Shown here one piece after another: positions 32,770 to 44,184 of a stretch of 64,000 bases of DNA. Source of the stretch: Clarkia xantiana subsp. parviflora (lineage: Eukaryota; Streptophyta; Magnoliopsida; Myrtales; Onagraceae); assembly GCA_036873135.1 (NCBI GenBank), contig JAPTYO010000009.1:43060756-43124755 (forward strand). Direction: 5' to 3'. The notes below the pieces were generated by a model. It ran no database searches. It was not told the DNA's origin and worked only from the letters and a program-made list of their open reading frames with translations. The first letter of the stretch is position 1. The number at the start of each line of letters is the position of its first letter. Both the position numbers and the translations under genes were made by a program.

Positions 32770-33297
32770 TCGCTGCACCACTTAAGGTGAATTAACCACG
32801 CCCCTTAAGGTGATTCGATCATACCACTTAGAGTGATTTCGACGCATCACTTAAGACATTTTACCCACACCACTTAAGGCGATTTAATCGTGCCACTTAA
32901 GGCAATTTATCCACACCACTTAAGGCGATTTAATCGTGCCACTTAAGGCAATTTATCCACACCACTTAAGGCGATTTATTCGTGCTACTTAAGGCAATTT
33001 ATCCACACCACTTAAGGCGATTTAATCGTGCCACTTAAGGCAAAGCCATGCCACTTAAGGCGATTTAACCACGCCACTTAAGGCAAAACCACGCCACTTA
33101 AGGCGATTTAATCACACCACTTAAGGCGATTTATCCACACCACTTAAGGCGATTTAGTCGTGCCACTTAAGGCAAAGCCACGCCACTTAAGGCGATTTAA
33201 CCACGCCACTTAAGGCAAAACCACGCCACTTAAGGCGATTTAATCACATCACTTAAGGCGATTTATCCACACCACTTAAGGCGATTTAATCGGAATC
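32770..33297. repeat. G3 tandem array, about 22-23-bp unit with CCTTAAGTGG core
   Basis: Roughly two dozen copies of CCACTTAAGGC followed by gatttaatcgtg, aatttatccaca or shorter spacers, arranged as alternating dimers. Same position as the G1 array (between integrase and aORF) and the same core in sense orientation. Confidence 0.92.
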
Positions 33298-33376
33298 AAC
33301 CTCTTTATTCATTAATGGCTCGAAACCTGTTTATATCAAAACAATAAACAACTTTCACCACTAAAGGCAACTAATA

Positions 33377-35089
33377 TCAGACATGACATTTCTTCAAGTG
33401 TTCACCACTGAAAGAATGCTTCAACACATTGCCATCGAGGTCTTCCAACTTATACGCATTTCGAGCTGGCATCCCCACGACCTTATAAGGCCCTTCCCAT
33501 TTTGGTGACATCTTGTTGATCCGATCCAAAAGGGTAAATTCGTTCCGACGCCAGACCAGTTCCCCGACAAAGAACTGTCGAGACTTGACTCGCCGATTGT
33601 AATATCGGGCCGTTGCCAAGCGCATCCGAGCCTGGGCCCCCTCGGCATTCCGCCTCTTCTCTTCGACCAAGTCCAAGTCCAGACGCCTCATTTCATCATT
33701 CGACAGAGGTTCGTAATTCGTCCGATGGGATGCCACAGCTATTTCAACGGGAGCAACTGCCTCCGTGCCATAAACAAGGCCAAACGGAGTCTCCCCAGTC
33801 GATCGTTTGGGTGTTGTTCTAACAGCCCAAAGCACGTTTTCCAGTTCGTCCAGCCATTTGCCCTTCAAGGCGTGGACCCTCTTCTTCAGGCCATCCATCA
33901 CGATCTTGTTGGCTGACTCCACCTGTCCATTGGTTTGAGCATGATGGACAGAGGCTGTCCGATTCTCAATTTTCAGTTCCTCCAGGTACTCCTTCCACTA
34001 GGCCTCGTTAAACGGAGGGCCGTTATCACTGATCAATACCTTGGGCATCCCGTATCGGGATATGATATGGGTCTGAAGGAATTTGAGGATATGGTTCCCC
34101 GTTGTCTTGGCCAATGCTTTAGCCTCTATCCACTTTGAGAAATAATCAATAGCCACAATCAAATATCGGCACTGACCTTTTGCAACTGGAAGGGGTCCCA
34201 CCAAATCGATTCCCCATTGCGCGAAGGGCCAAGCACTCTTGATGGACGTTAGATCGGCCGCTGGAGCCACGATATTTGGGGCGTACCTCTGGCAAGCGTC
34301 ACATGATCGGACTAGCATCGTTGCCTCCTTGTTCATCGAGGGCCAGTAATAGCCCAGGTTTAGCACTTTCCTCACGATAGATCGGGCGCCTTCGTGACAA
34401 GCCGAGTATCCTTCGTGCACCTCCCTAAGTATCTGATCTGTGTCGGGCTCAGCCACACATTTCAAGTGAGGAGTTAAATACCCCTTTTTATACAGCTGAT
34501 TGTCCACCATCGCATAATTGACCGCTATTCGGCGTAATTTGCCGGCTGCTACTTCATCATCGGGGACTGCCCCTGTAGTCAGGTAAGCGGCTATCGGGGT
34601 CATCCAAGTGGGCTCCTCCGATCCGGTCTCGATGGCACATACCTCCGATTGATCGGTGGCTGACAGGATCACATTCTCCAAGAAGTGCACCTTCCGACTT
34701 TCATCGAGGGGTGCCTCCAAGGCGAACTTGCTCAAGGCATCTGCTTCCACATTATCCTCCCTCGGGATCGCCTCAATATTGAAGCTCTTGAAAGTCTCCT
34801 TCAAAGTTTGCACCTCGCGAAGGTACTTTTTCATCATCGGGCTCTTTGCTTCGTATCGCCCCTGAACTTGGTTCACAATCAGGCTAGCATCACACTTCAC
34901 CTTTAAGTGACCAACTCCCGTTCCTTTGGCAATCTTGAGGCCGGCGATGAGAGCCTCATATTCAGCTTCATTGTTGGTGGCCCTAAACGTCAAGGCCAAT
35001 GAATATCGAAATGGCTCGCCTCCACCTGGCGGTATCAGTACAAACTCTGCTCCCGATCCTTCTGAATTTGAGGAGCCATCGGTATACAT
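33377..35089 (-). pseudogene. G3 second RNase H and integrase
   Basis: The archaeal-type RNase H retains YTDGSS, NNEAEYEAL, VKCDASL and EADALSKFA. Next is the HHCC zinc segment (CHEGAR, GYYWPSM, CDACQRYA). The integrase core follows with GIDLVGPLP, DYFSKWIEAKAL and LISDNGPPF. A TAG at 33998-34000 replaces the CAG (Gln) found in G1. The frame then resumes: HAQTNGQVESANK to GEHLKKCHV, ending at 33377. Apart from the TAG this segment is nearly intact. Confidence 0.92.
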
Positions 35090-36798
35090 CTCCCAAGTGT
35101 CTTCGTTCGGGCTGTTCTGACTGCTCTGTTATCGGGACTTCCATGGTTTCCCCCTCTACAAGACCCGCTTCTTCTAGATCGGGGGCTGTAGACTCTGCTA
35201 TGAAATCCGCCAACGCCTGGCCCTTAATAGCCGTTCTCGGAGCAAAGTGAATGCGGAACTCACTAAGCTCGACTGCCCATTTCAGTAATCTCCCGCCGCA
35301 TCAGGTCGGTTCAAAAAATGTATCAAGGGCTGATTCGTCAAAAAGGTAATCTCATGCGCATGGAAGTAAGGTCTCAGCTTCCGAGGAGTAACCATCAACG
35401 CATAAAGATACTTCTCAACGGCGGGATAATTCATTTCAGACTCGGCGAGTGCCTTGCTTACATAATAGACGGGGACTTGGTTACCCTCTACGACTTTCAC
35501 TAAGACAGAGCTAACGAAAATTCAGAAACAGCCAAATACAGGTAGAGTGGCTCGCCTGGAATGGGCTTCGCCAACGGCGGGAGGGTGCGGAGGTGCTGCT
35601 TGAGTTCCTGGAACGCCTCTTCGCACTTGGCAGTCCACTCAAACTTCTTGTTGGCCCTCAACACTTCAAAGAACGGCATGGATCGATCACATGCCTTGGA
35701 CAGGAAGCGATTCATCGCGGCCAATCGGCCATTCAGCACCTGCACCTCCCGATGGTTCGTCGGGGACTTCATCTCCTCGATTGCCTTCAGCTTCTCAGGG
35801 TTCACCTCGATTACCCTCTGGCTCACCATAAAGCCCAGAAGCTTCCGTGAGTGCACTCCGAAAGCACACTTGGTCGGGTTCAAGCGAACTTGATGAAGCC
35901 TCATCCGCTCAAACGTCGTAGCCAAGTTGTGAACATGATCCTCGGCCTGTCGGGACTTCACCAACATGTCGTCCACATAGGCCTCCATTGTTTTTTCTAG
36001 CATATCCCCGAACATCCGGTTCACCTTCCTCTGATAAGTTGCACCTGCATTGTTCAGTCCAAAAGGCATGACATCATAGTGATAGATGTCACTATCAGCA
36101 TAAAAGGCGGTGTGGGGGGCATCCTCCTTGGATATCTTGATCTGATTGTAGCCGGAGTAGGCAACCATAAAGCTCAGCAACTCATGTCCCGATGTGGCAT
36201 CCACCAGCTGGTCGATTCTCGGGAGCGGATAGCAATCCTTCGGGCATGCTTTGTTCAGGTCGCGGAAATCAACACACATCCGCCACTTGCCATTGCTCTT
36301 CTTCACCAGGACCGGGTTGGCGACCCAGGTCTGGAATCGGAGCTCCTTAATAAATCCGGCATCGAGCAACCTGCCCACCTCTTGCTGGATCGCGATCTTC
36401 TTGTCGGCACCCATCGGGCGCCTTCTCTGTGTAATCGGTTTGATCGCGGGGTCAATCTTCAGCTCATGAGTGATCACAGCGGGGCTGATTCCTGGCATGT
36501 CACTCGGGGACCAAGCAAACAGCTCCTTGAACTCCTTCAACAGATCAATCAGTTCTCGGGCCGTCTCCTCAGTCAGAGCGGACCCGATTTTCACCTTCCT
36601 CTGAGGTCCATCAATCTCGACCTCCTTCAAATCCTCCATCGTGGCGGGACGCCCAAACTCCTCTCGGGGATCCGCATCAGTCTGGAAAACAGTCATAGCC
36701 TCCTGATTCTTCCTTCGAGTGGCATTGACATAGCACTTCCTGGAGGCCACCTGATCGCCCCGGACCTCCCCGACTCCGTGGTCGGTCGGAAACTTCAT
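35090..36798 (-). pseudogene. G3 reverse transcriptase and RNase H
   Basis: RT blocks: KEFKELFAWSP, DFRDLNKACPKD, LPRIDQLVDA, VMPFGLNNAGATYQR and AYVDDMLVKS. Motif A reads FMVAYSGYNQI where G4 has MDAYSGYNQI, so the first catalytic aspartate is valine. RNase H follows (PVYYVSKAL, KLRPYFHAHE) after a one-base shift near 35500. Further breaks occur near 35282 and 35090. Upstream, a TAG at 36802-36804 separates it from protease where G2 and G4 have Gln. Confidence 0.92.
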
Positions 36799-36801
36799 CT
36801 T

Positions 36802-37650
36802 CTAATGGACAGTTGAGGCAATTGCCCCCAACGGGTTGATGGTGGTCCTCCCGATAATTGCATTGTAGGTCCCCGCAGACTCGACCACCACAAACTCCAC
36901 GTCCCTCTTCTCCGACTTCCAACCACTACCGAACTTGACCGGTAAGGTAATCATCCCCACCGGGTAAGAGGTAGAGCCAGAAAATCCGACCATCAGGAAG
37001 TCCGCAGGTTTCAAGTCCTTCTTGGTTTCTCCCATGGCCTGCAGCGCATCCATGAACAAAATGTCGGAGGAGCTCCCTCCATCAATCAAGATTCGCTTCA
37101 TCTCGTACCCATCCACGTTCAGGGTCACGACCAAAGCATCATCGTGCGGGGTCTCCACACCTATCAGGTCCTCCGCTGAGAAGGGAATCACCATCTCTTC
37201 CTTCGGATTCCAAGTTCGGGCCCTCTTGCCCAGCACCACAGCAATAGGAATTCGAGAAGCATAGACCTCCCGAGATGCCGTGGTATCTCCTCCCGCAGCA
37301 AGTCCTCCAAGAATCACATTAATGGTCCCCCGCTTCTCCTTGCGGGCATTGGAAAACTCAGGCTTATCCTTCTTCGGGGATCGACCGTGGGATCGGGAAC
37401 GGGACCGCGATCGGGACCGGGAACGGGATCGGCTCCGTCGCCCAGCCACAAATTCCTTGAGCTTTCCCTTCTGGATCACCTTCTCACTCTCCTTCTTCAA
37501 ATCCCGACAGTGGTTAGTGTCGTGACCGCTGGAGCGATGAAAACGACAATAACGATCGGTGCGGGCTCCCATGAACTCTCCATCCTTCTTCGGGGGGTAC
37601 CTATTGATACCTTGTCGTCCATCACCGCCAACACAGCACCCATGGAGCAA
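36802..37650 (-). pseudogene. G3 gag zinc motif and aspartic protease
   Basis: Frame with the gag metal-binding motif (CRFHRSSGHDTNHC), an Arg/Ser dipeptide run (RSRSRSRS, 37380-37435) and the NVILGGLAAGG motif. The protease follows: PHDDALVVTL, catalytic LIDGGSSSD, YNAIIGRTTINPLG. Out of frame with the upstream gag by one shift near 37605, and ended by TAG at 36802. Confidence 0.9.
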
Positions 37651-38936
37651 ATGAGAGGAGTGTAACGGTCCTCCCGTTTGTCCAACTTCGAGGGACGCTT
37701 GTCTTCCCTCCGATCGGGACGGCCTCGACCCCGACTGCTCTCGGGTTTATCTTTCCTCCTTCGATCGTCCGAGGGCTTGAACGACTGCTTCCCCTTGTTC
37801 GATTTCGGAGGATCAAGGTCTCCGACAGCTATCTTTGACTCATGTACGTCGATTTGTTGCTTCACCCTCTTCTGCAACGCCTCCATGTTCCACACAGCCT
37901 TCTCAGCCACGCTGTGCATCAGGTCGGAACCATACGGTGCAGTCAGGTTCCGAATGAAGGTACGGATGGTTTCTCCCTCCGACATCTCCTCATCAATTTC
38001 GGCCACGCTGGCAGTGTACCTCTGGTAATAATGCGCCAACGAATCATCGGGCCTCTGTACCAGCTCAGCCAGGGACATCGCGCTTTTCAGGAGACGCCGA
38101 CGGCCCTGGTACTGCTGGATGAAACGATCATGCATCTGGGTCCAAGTAGAGATGCATCCTGGGGGAAGGCTAAAGAACCACGTCAGGGCTCTTTCACCAA
38201 GTGTTCCCGGGAACAGAACACACACTATATCGTCATTCGGGGCTCTGCCTAGACAAGCCATGACATGATTCTGGACATGGCGAACTGGATCTCCTTCGCC
38301 ATCATACTCCTTGATTGTCGGGATACCAAGTCCTGGCGGGGCAGTGGTGTTCACCAATCGGGGGACAAAGGGATGAGAGGATCGATCCCTCAGATCCGAT
38401 ATCATCTTCTTCTGGTCTCCCATACAGATGTTCACAATCTTCACCACATGGTCGGGGGTGATAGGACCATTAAGAGGGATGGTCCTAAGCTGTACCGGTC
38501 CAGGCCCATCAATCACGAACTGCTCCGACTGAGCGGGCTCCTCTCCCTTGTCCAGGTGCTCGGGTTGGGCCTCCTGCCCGTCCCGATTCTCTCTCGGCGG
38601 AGGCGGAGGCAAATCTTCCTCTTTCTTCTTGGCAGCCTCCCTTCGGTCCAAGAGAGCCTCCATAGTCTCCAAGAATATCGGCATGGCGTCCATCATAGCT
38701 TTTGTCAAGTCCACCTTTGTAGGAGCATCCTGGTCCCTCCTCGGGACCTCTTCTCTGTCCTCCGACGAGTTTCGAACGGAATCCTCGTGATTGTCATGAT
38801 GCCCCCCTGTTTGGGAACCAGCAGGGAGAGGATCATTCTGATCAACACTGCGTTCCGGCAGCTCTGAATTCAGAGTTCCAGTAGGATGACGGGAACCGCC
38901 GGATTTTCCTTGCTTCTTCTTCTGCTTGCCAGCCAT
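37600..38936 (-). pseudogene. G3 gag
   Basis: Begins MAGKQKKKQG at 38936, shortly after the primer site. Acidic, Pro/Gln-rich first 190 residues; then the retrotransposon gag domain (HVQNHVMACLGR, ERALTWFFSLPPGCISTW, FIQQYQGRRR, TIRTFIRNL). A charged Lys/Arg-rich tail follows. Open for over 440 codons before the frameshift near 37605 that separates it from the zinc motif. Role: particle formation and RNA packaging in the cytoplasm. Confidence 0.9.
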
Positions 38937-38972
38937 CGATTGGGTAGAAGGTATCTTTGCTTTTTGTTATGA

Positions 38973-38990
38973 TTCCCACATACGGAGCCA
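38973..38990 (-). promoter_or_regulatory. G3 primer binding site
   Basis: The sense strand reads TGGCTCCGTATGTGGGAA one base inside the LTR. It resembles the TGGCGCCGTCTGTGGGAA sites of Tat elements, with two differences. Confidence 0.75.
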
Positions 38991-38991
38991 A

Positions 38992-39624
38992 TGTTGGATC
39001 ACGGTTGGAACTCCGGCACGTTCTTGACGGAAGTCCGAACTCCTTTGCTCCAAGTAATCCTGCAAGAAGGGGATAGACCGGGCGGTGACCCAGAATCCCT
39101 CTCTGATGCTTAAATGAATATCTCGATGTAGGCAAGCAAGTATGAAGGTATGAGTGTGTAAATCGGCGTATCTGAGTTCTGAGGTAACTCCTTCCTTTAT
39201 ATAGGGTAGGAGTTACCCCAGTTACCTGTCGAGGTAACTGCCAGGGGCAGTCTGCCCACGTTCCGTCTTTTCAGGCCACTCCCCCACTATGCTGATAGTG
39301 GGCGTGTTTCTCGGCCTCATCCTCTGGTAGCAAGTCCCGACGGAAGTTAGGGACTCCAGAGTTATCTCCTTTGGTCACCGCTCGGGGCCCCTCGTCATCG
39401 GGATAGGGCCAACATCCTCAGGGATTCAACATCGGGGCCTATTTAAAGGCATATCATCGGGGCCTACTCAAAGGCATATCATCGGGAGCGTACAGCTCAT
39501 ATGTCGGGACCGACCTTGTTGGGACCCCTCACATTGACCTTCTAGGCCTCTTTTGGAGCCCAGTGGGCTTACTTCACCGTTTACTCGTCGTTAATGGGCC
39601 TAATGGCTATATCGAAACCCGTCA
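38992..39624 (-). repeat. G3 5' LTR
   Basis: 633 bases matching 17527-18174 with roughly fifteen substitutions by eye and one 15-base indel. TATA region TTTATATAG near 39197-39205, within GGTAACTCCT/AGGAGTTACC. Confidence 0.93.
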
Positions 39625-40694
39625 ATGACCTCCCTATTTAATTTGACTGTTTAGAAAATCCAGTTCCGTTAAGTCAATTTCGGTCCGGTTTGGTTCGGTT
39701 TGGTTCGGTTCGGTCCAGAAATTCCGATTCGGGTCCGTTCCGATCTAAAATCCAGTTTGGTTCGGTCTGGTTTTAATTTAAAAATCGGTTCGGTCCGAAT
39801 CGGTCCAATAAAAAAGAGTTCGGTTCGGTTCAACACACAAAACCAGTTCGGTTAGATCCACTTAGTTACCCCGGTCCGACCCGACCCGACTAGGTCGAAC
39901 CGATTGAGAAAACCCGGTTCGGTTCAATACGTCCCGGAATGTAGGGTCGAAATGTTTACTTGTGGCCTATGTAGGGTTATGAAATCCATTAAAAAAACAT
40001 TTAACTTAGCCACGAGTTAACATTAACTATATAAAATAATTTCCAATATATATATATATATTTCGGCCAATATTTATAACATATATATATTTATTTCCAA
40101 GATTCTATCTTTAAGATTAAATCAATCAACAGTATCTACTTATATGTAAAATTCGGCTAGCATATATAAATATATATTTTATTTATTGTCAATATCTTAA
40201 ATAGGGAATCACATATATTGACAATATATTTTCTCAATCTTTTAGGAAACTAAATCTATCAAAAATATATTTAACCCTATAAAATATTAAGATATATTGA
40301 TAGTCATATATATTTCTATATATTAATGTGAATCTATCATAATGTTTCCTATTATAGATATATTGTTACCTAGAATAAAAAATTAAAATATGCTAAACAA
40401 TATTCTTGATAGGTTCGGCTGAAATACACTTTCTTGGTGCCTAAGAAATTATAAATTTTACCTTGTGATTTACATAGGGTTTCGGCCAAAAACACCAAAT
40501 TGGAAACAAGTGGTCAAATTTCAAGATCAAATTTTAATAAGATCTACAATTTAATGTTCGATTTACATCATGAAAATTTCGCCACCATTAACATGCAAAA
40601 TTTCGAAAATTTTAAATTTTCTAGTCTTAAAATTTTCGGCCAAAATCATATTTTTAAGAACAACAATTTATCAAAATCATGAAACCCTAACTCA
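39625..40694 (-). other. C1 5' leader, right part
   Basis: Resumes C1 after G3 (ATGAC at 39625-39629 is the right target duplication). 39660-39930 is a degenerate GGTTCGGTTTGG run. 39960-40690 is AT-rich leader matching C5 57300-58100 on the opposite strand. No gene seen. Confidence 0.8.
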
Positions 40695-40707
40695 GGATCT
40701 GATACCA
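40695..40707 (-). promoter_or_regulatory. C1 primer binding site
   Basis: The sense strand reads TGGTATCAGATCC, complementary to the 3' end of initiator tRNA-Met apart from GA in place of AG-type text at the end. One base separates it from the LTR. Confidence 0.85.
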
Positions 40708-40708
40708 C

Positions 40709-41259
40709 TGTTAGATTACGGAAGTAATCACTACGAATATTATAAACATGGTACATGCTAGTAATCGATATTACGCAGCGGAAGATTCGCACAGACCTCA
40801 CAAGTAGTCTGTAGTCCCAAGATCCTTGTAAAAGGGGGTTCACGATCCTCTAGTCGGCACCCGTAGAGGTTCTTGTGAAGGAAGCCCTACGCGGTATATT
40901 CTCCACAGAAAAGCCTCAGATCAATTTTTGGCATTGGACGGATCTCCGGAGTGTTTGCTCGAAGGTAAATTGGCACACCCTTTAGTGGTGGTAGGTTCGG
41001 CCAGACTTAAGGATTAATCTAATAAAAACCCTAACACCCCATATATATATAGGAGGATTAAAGTGGACAAAAGTCCACTTTCCCCTTCACTAAACAATTC
41101 GGCCGGCCACATGTACAGGGAGGCCCAATTTTGGGCCTCTCATGTCAATTGGGATTTAGGTCTGGCCCAATGTTCTAATGTGACATGTACCCAATTAACT
41201 TAGGTAACAGATACATATAATGGGCTTCCATTTACGGTGCCCATCACCATATGTTTACA
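40709..41259 (-). repeat. C1 5' LTR
   Basis: 551 bases, TGTTAGATTACGG...GTTTACA on the plus strand (TGTAAAC...CTAACA in sense). Homologous to the C5 and C6 LTRs. Right flank TACAT is the expected target duplication in C2. Confidence 0.88.
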
Positions 41260-41435
41260 TACATTCCTTGAGAACGAATTTCGATTGCTTTATAACATTA
41301 ACGAAAACGAAGTCTAAATTAAACTAGAGCAGGATAATGATAATCAGGTCCACATACTTTGAGTGGGAGATTTGAGGCAGCAACGCAAGTGAACGACATG
41401 GTAAATGAGAATCGAGACATTTTCATAATAAATCA

Positions 41436-42488
41436 GTGGAAGGAGTCAATCCTGCCACACTGATCACAGTTGCGGCAGGTGCGAATCAAGTCGAATCTTG
41501 TAATCATGTTGCTGAACCGTTGGATGAAAATCCTATATTACCTCAACTATCTACTATGAACAGTGGGAGTTGTACAACCAACTTGTTTCCTTTTCCTACT
41601 CACCGTGGAATTAATCTCGGAGATAGAATCTCGAGACCAAGAGGTCGGCCAAGAAAAGTTGTTGTTGAAGGTTCGAGTAACGCTCTTGTTCCCAGTGGGA
41701 GTATTGCACCGATTACGAGAATTATTCCTAGTGGGAGCGATTTTCAAGTTCAAGATGGGACTAACAAGCCTAGACGTAGTCAAAGGCATCAAACTTCTCC
41801 CAAGAAGTATCCCCTCGAAAGAGGTGAATTATTCACTCTAACTTCGGTTGATGAACCGGTAACGGTTAAACAAGCTATGGATGGACCTCAAGCGAAGGAA
41901 TGGATGAAATCAATGGAGTATGAGATCGCCTCTAAGAATGATAATTCGGTGTGGTCTTTAGTTGATCTGCCTGCTAACCGCAGAGCCATAGGGGCAAAGT
42001 GGGTTCTGACGTTGAAACCCACTGCTGGTGGAACTGTCGAGCGACATAAAGTTTGAATCGTTGCGAAAGGATATACCCAACTTCATGGAGTGGACTTTTA
42101 TGAAACATACTCATTGACAGTGTGTTACACCACTGTCCGGGCCATTCTAGCTTTGATTACAAGCCTCGATCCCGAGCTGCGCCAAATGGATGTTAAGACT
42201 GCATTCCTCCACGGAAAGCTGGAGGAAGAGATCTATATGAGAAACCGGAGGTTTTTATTACTCCTGGTAACGAACGTAAAGTTTGTAAACTCTAAAGATC
42301 GATTTACGATCTTAAACAATCTTCATAGCAATGGTACCACAGGTTCCACAAAGAGATCGTCGAAAACGATTCATGAATCCTCACGAGGATCCATGCGTTT
42401 ACACTAAGACCTCAAGGTCGAAGTACGTCATCCTAACATTATATGTGGATGACATATTAAATGCCGTGAACAATTTGAGTTACATGAA
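41436..42488 (+). pseudogene. C2 linker and reverse transcriptase N-terminal half
   Basis: The first 207 codons are open: an integrase-RT linker with the AT-hook-like RPRGRPRK (about residues 67-74), then RVT_2 text (EPVTVKQAMDGPQAKEW, SLVDLPANRRAIGAKWV). A stop follows at 42054-42056. The frame resumes with LDPELRQMDVKTAFLHG and LEEEIYM, is scrambled at 42240-42370, and reaches the active site YVDDIL near 42445. M1 interrupts it at 42489. Confidence 0.85.
42480..42488. repeat. M1 target duplication, left copy
   Basis: TTACATGAA, repeated exactly at 44185-44193. Confidence 0.95.
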
Positions 42489-44184
42489 GGGATTTAAATC
42501 AAATTGGTACCTGGGTTAACAGCCCAAAACGAACTGGTACCTCCACCAAATTTTGTGACAAATTGGTACCCGAGTTAACCTGGGTGTTGCACCGTTAGAA
42601 TTTCTAGTTAAAACTAACGGAATCTCATTTTTGGCGCATGAAAATACTAAAATACCCTTATTGCAGAATAGCTACGTAATAGCAATTCAAAACTTTGGAA
42701 CTCAATATCTCACTCATTTCTTCATCTTTTTGGACAATTTTTTTTTTTTTAAACCGCATAACTTTTCGAGATCTATGCAAGCCAAATAGCCTTAAAGTGA
42801 TTTGACCAGTTTTTTTCAATAAACACCGGTTTCCATGTTAATTCGTTCTTTTTTGTATAAAGCTCCACCGCATTCTAACACTTATCAACTTTGATCACCA
42901 AATTTTTTTACTAATTGGATTCCAATACTACAATCAAACCGTTGCTCTTGGATTCCAACACTTCTGTTTAAGAACCAAATTGATATTATACCTTTCATCC
43001 AAAAGAAAACAAAATGCAAAAATCTGTCGAATTAATTATTATGAAATCTATAACTTACTAGAATTTTTCTTGATGTCTCCAGGAAACTATATTGGTGTGT
43101 CTCTAAATCAATAAACGTCACTACAAGAGAATATATGGATCTTAGCATGATAAGCTACCAATTTTTTTGTTTATATATTTTTTGAACATGCTGAAAAATT
43201 GACCAGTTCTGCAGGTCTTCGATTTTAAAAGCTTGACATGGTCCAACATAAAATTGAAAATGGAACAGTTTTGGCAATATCTCGAAAGAAAATTTATTGT
43301 TTGTCTCTAGCCACATAGTGGTAAAATTCTTTGTGTGGTTCTTTTAATGCAAGTTCATCTTACTTTCTCACATTACGGTCATCTCTCAGGATACTGAGAG
43401 TATCAATTTCCACATGTAGATTAAATGAGAAAATAAACTATTTCTTCTTGGTGTCCATTCTAAAAGTTCTTCCAATACCCTTAAAAGTACTTTTCATATT
43501 GTTCTATTTCAAGTATGAAACATATTTATCTATCTAAGATCCATATGTTCTCTTGCAGTGACGTTTATTGATTTAGAGACACACCAGTTAGTTTATTGGA
43601 GACATCAAGAAAATTCCAGTAAGTTATAGATTGCATAACAATTAATTCGACAAACTTTAATTTTTGGTTTTCTTTTGGATGAAAGGTATAACATCAATTT
43701 GGTTTTTAAACAGAAGTGTTGGAATCCAAAAGCAACGGTTTGATTGTAGTATTGGAATCCAATTAGTAAAAAAATTGGGTGATCAAGGGTGATAGGTGTT
43801 AGAATGCGGTGGAGTTTGATAAAAAAAATGATTAACATGGAAAACGATATTTATTGAAAAAAAAACTGGGAAAATCACTTTACGGCTATTTGGGTTGCAT
43901 AGATCTCGAAAAATTATGTGGTTTCAAAAAAAAAATCGTCTTAAAAGATGAAGAAATGAGTGAGATATTGGGTTCCAAAGTTTTGAATTGCTATTACGTA
44001 ATTATTCTGTAATAAGGGTATTTTAGTCTTTTCATGCGCCAAAAATGAGATTCCGTTAGTTTTAACCAGAAATTCTAACGGTGCAACACCCAGGTTAACT
44101 CGGGTACCAATTTGTCACAAAATTTAGTGGAGATACCAATTCGTTTTTGGCTGTTAACCCAGGTACCAATTTGATTTAAATCCC
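42489..44184. mobile_element. M1: long-TIR Mutator-like foldback element, non-autonomous
   Basis: 1696 bases bounded by inverted repeats of about 650 bases (42489-43146 and 43534-44184), starting GGGATTTAAATCAAATTGG. A roughly 387-base AT-rich centre lies between them. The 9-base target duplication and very long TIRs fit the Mutator superfamily. No transposase or other gene is seen. The arms are close but not identical copies. Confidence 0.93.

Larger units (their letters stand above)
17527..39624 (-). mobile_element. G3: Tat-type Ty3/gypsy element, nearly full length, carrying nested G4
   Basis: On the minus strand: 5' LTR 38992-39624, primer site, gag, protease, RT, RNase H, second RNase H, integrase, tandem array, antisense aORF (plus strand), polypurine tract, 3' LTR 17527-18174. 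The LTRs are very similar with a 15-base indel, so the insertion is fairly young. Without G4 (18740-29345) it is about 11.5 kb. All main genes have stops or shifts. Confidence 0.95.

Noticed and set aside
36079..38867. Plus-strand open frames of 130-245 codons opposite G3 gag and pol
   Set aside because: Shadows of the minus-strand coding sequence in GC-rich DNA; no recognisable motifs and no splice or promoter context.
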